Assembly: GCA_028690665.1 (NCBI GenBank)
Contig: JAQVAV010000004.1
Coordinates: 248,001 to 312,000, forward strand
Length of the DNA: 64,000 nucleotides
Direction: 5' to 3'
Source: Paludibacter sp.
GTDB taxonomy: Bacteria; Bacteroidota; Bacteroidia; Bacteroidales; Paludibacteraceae
The position numbers and the translations under genes are program-made. Below the pieces are notes generated by a model. The model was not told the DNA's origin. It made no database searches and saw only the letters and a program-made list of their open reading frames with translations. Shown piece by piece: positions 63,850 to 64,000 of this stretch (position 1 is its first letter; the number at the start of each line of letters is the position of its first letter).

Positions 63850-63900
63850 CTCTAAGGTCTTAAAGCGAAGTATTACTCTCTGAGCTTAATGACCTTAGAG
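63850..63900 (+). repeat. Imperfect hairpin between PUL genes
   Basis: ctctaaggtcttaaagc pairs imperfectly with gcttaatgaccttagag. There is no strong T run, so it may be an mRNA-stability or processing structure between the SusE-position gene and the next lipoprotein. Confidence 0.5.
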
Positions 63901-63929
63901 GTAAAAAAACAGGCTAAAGTATAAAAGAC

Positions 63930-64000
63930 ATGGCTAAAAATCTGATTTTTTTTTCAATTTTTTTTCAATTTTTTTTTGGTGTAACCTCTTGCAAGGATAA
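63930..64000 (+). CDS. Start of another PUL lipoprotein (partial)
   Basis: The frame opens at ATG 63930 and encodes MAKNLIFFSIFFQFFFGVTSC, a signal peptide with lipobox GVTSC, then KD before the window ends. Only the N-terminus is visible, so function is unknown. Its place after the SusE-position gene suggests a further binding protein or enzyme of the locus. The hydrophobic core is encoded by three poly-T tracts of eight or nine bases separated by CAA. Confidence 0.75.
   Translation, partial: MAKNLIFFSIFFQFFFGVTSCKD

Noticed and set aside
1..64000. CRISPR array, prophage or integrative element.
   Set aside because: No regularly spaced repeat-spacer pattern, Cas gene, phage structural gene, integrase or attachment-site pair was seen.

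Overview
The window is a piece of a Bacteroidetes chromosome, most likely of the order Bacteroidales. The evidence is an LpxC-FabZ fusion, two T9SS C-terminal sorting domains, a SusC/SusD pair, many lipoproteins, A/T-rich leaders with no clear Shine-Dalgarno sites, and promoters of the Bacteroidetes type (TTTG, about 19-21 bases, then TAnnTTTG). Genus is not resolved. Base composition is moderately AT-rich and the intergenic DNA is very AT-rich.

Layout. Positions 1-5342 (minus strand) form an accessory lipoprotein locus: a decayed metallopeptidase fragment, a metallopeptidase-like lipoprotein followed by a small lipoprotein, then a DUF6973-like lipoprotein followed by another small lipoprotein. 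Both large genes share an almost identical 478-base leader that includes the signal-peptide codons. Positions 6148-11340 hold guaA, a TatD nuclease, tRNA-Ser(GGA) and an exbB-X-exbD-exbD energy-transduction operon. Positions 11395-19501 hold a sulfide:quinone-oxidoreductase-like gene with an unlisted 52-residue companion, a 1678-residue secreted carbohydrate-active protein and a formylglycine-enzyme-like T9SS cargo. Positions 19500-26404 hold a small unknown gene, htpG, a CotH-ricin-T9SS protein flanked by two copies of a degenerate inverted-repeat element, and a chorismate mutase/DRE-TIM aldolase pair.

Positions 26401-41870 are mostly housekeeping: a split lysO, gpmI, an IS5-type transposase remnant inside a repeat-rich insertion, pyk, aroQ, a SemiSWEET, glnS, the lipid A cluster lpxA-lpxC/fabZ-lpxD with its HD-domain neighbour, pepD and a fructosamine kinase. 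Positions 41945-49857 form an export module: DUF2147 protein, TolC-like channel, HlyD-like adaptor, MacB-like permease, LolD-like ATPase and a putative outer-membrane protein. Upstream lies a LytS/LytTR-type two-component system whose response regulator is split by a frameshift at an A8 tract. The export operon promoter carries a perfect 16-base direct repeat with 21-base period that fits the LytTR binding-site pattern, so the two units are probably functionally linked. Positions 50066-55646 hold a pirin, sodB, a GT2 glycosyltransferase, rnr and tRNA-Arg(ACG). Positions 55923-64000 begin a polysaccharide utilization locus: a membrane-anchored DUF6377-type regulator, SusC, SusD, a SusE-position lipoprotein and the start of another lipoprotein.

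The two observations I rate highest are the LytTR-type direct repeat together with the frameshifted regulator, and the modular lipoprotein locus at the left end, which could be an effector/immunity-like system. Both are hypotheses from sequence reading. No database search was run.
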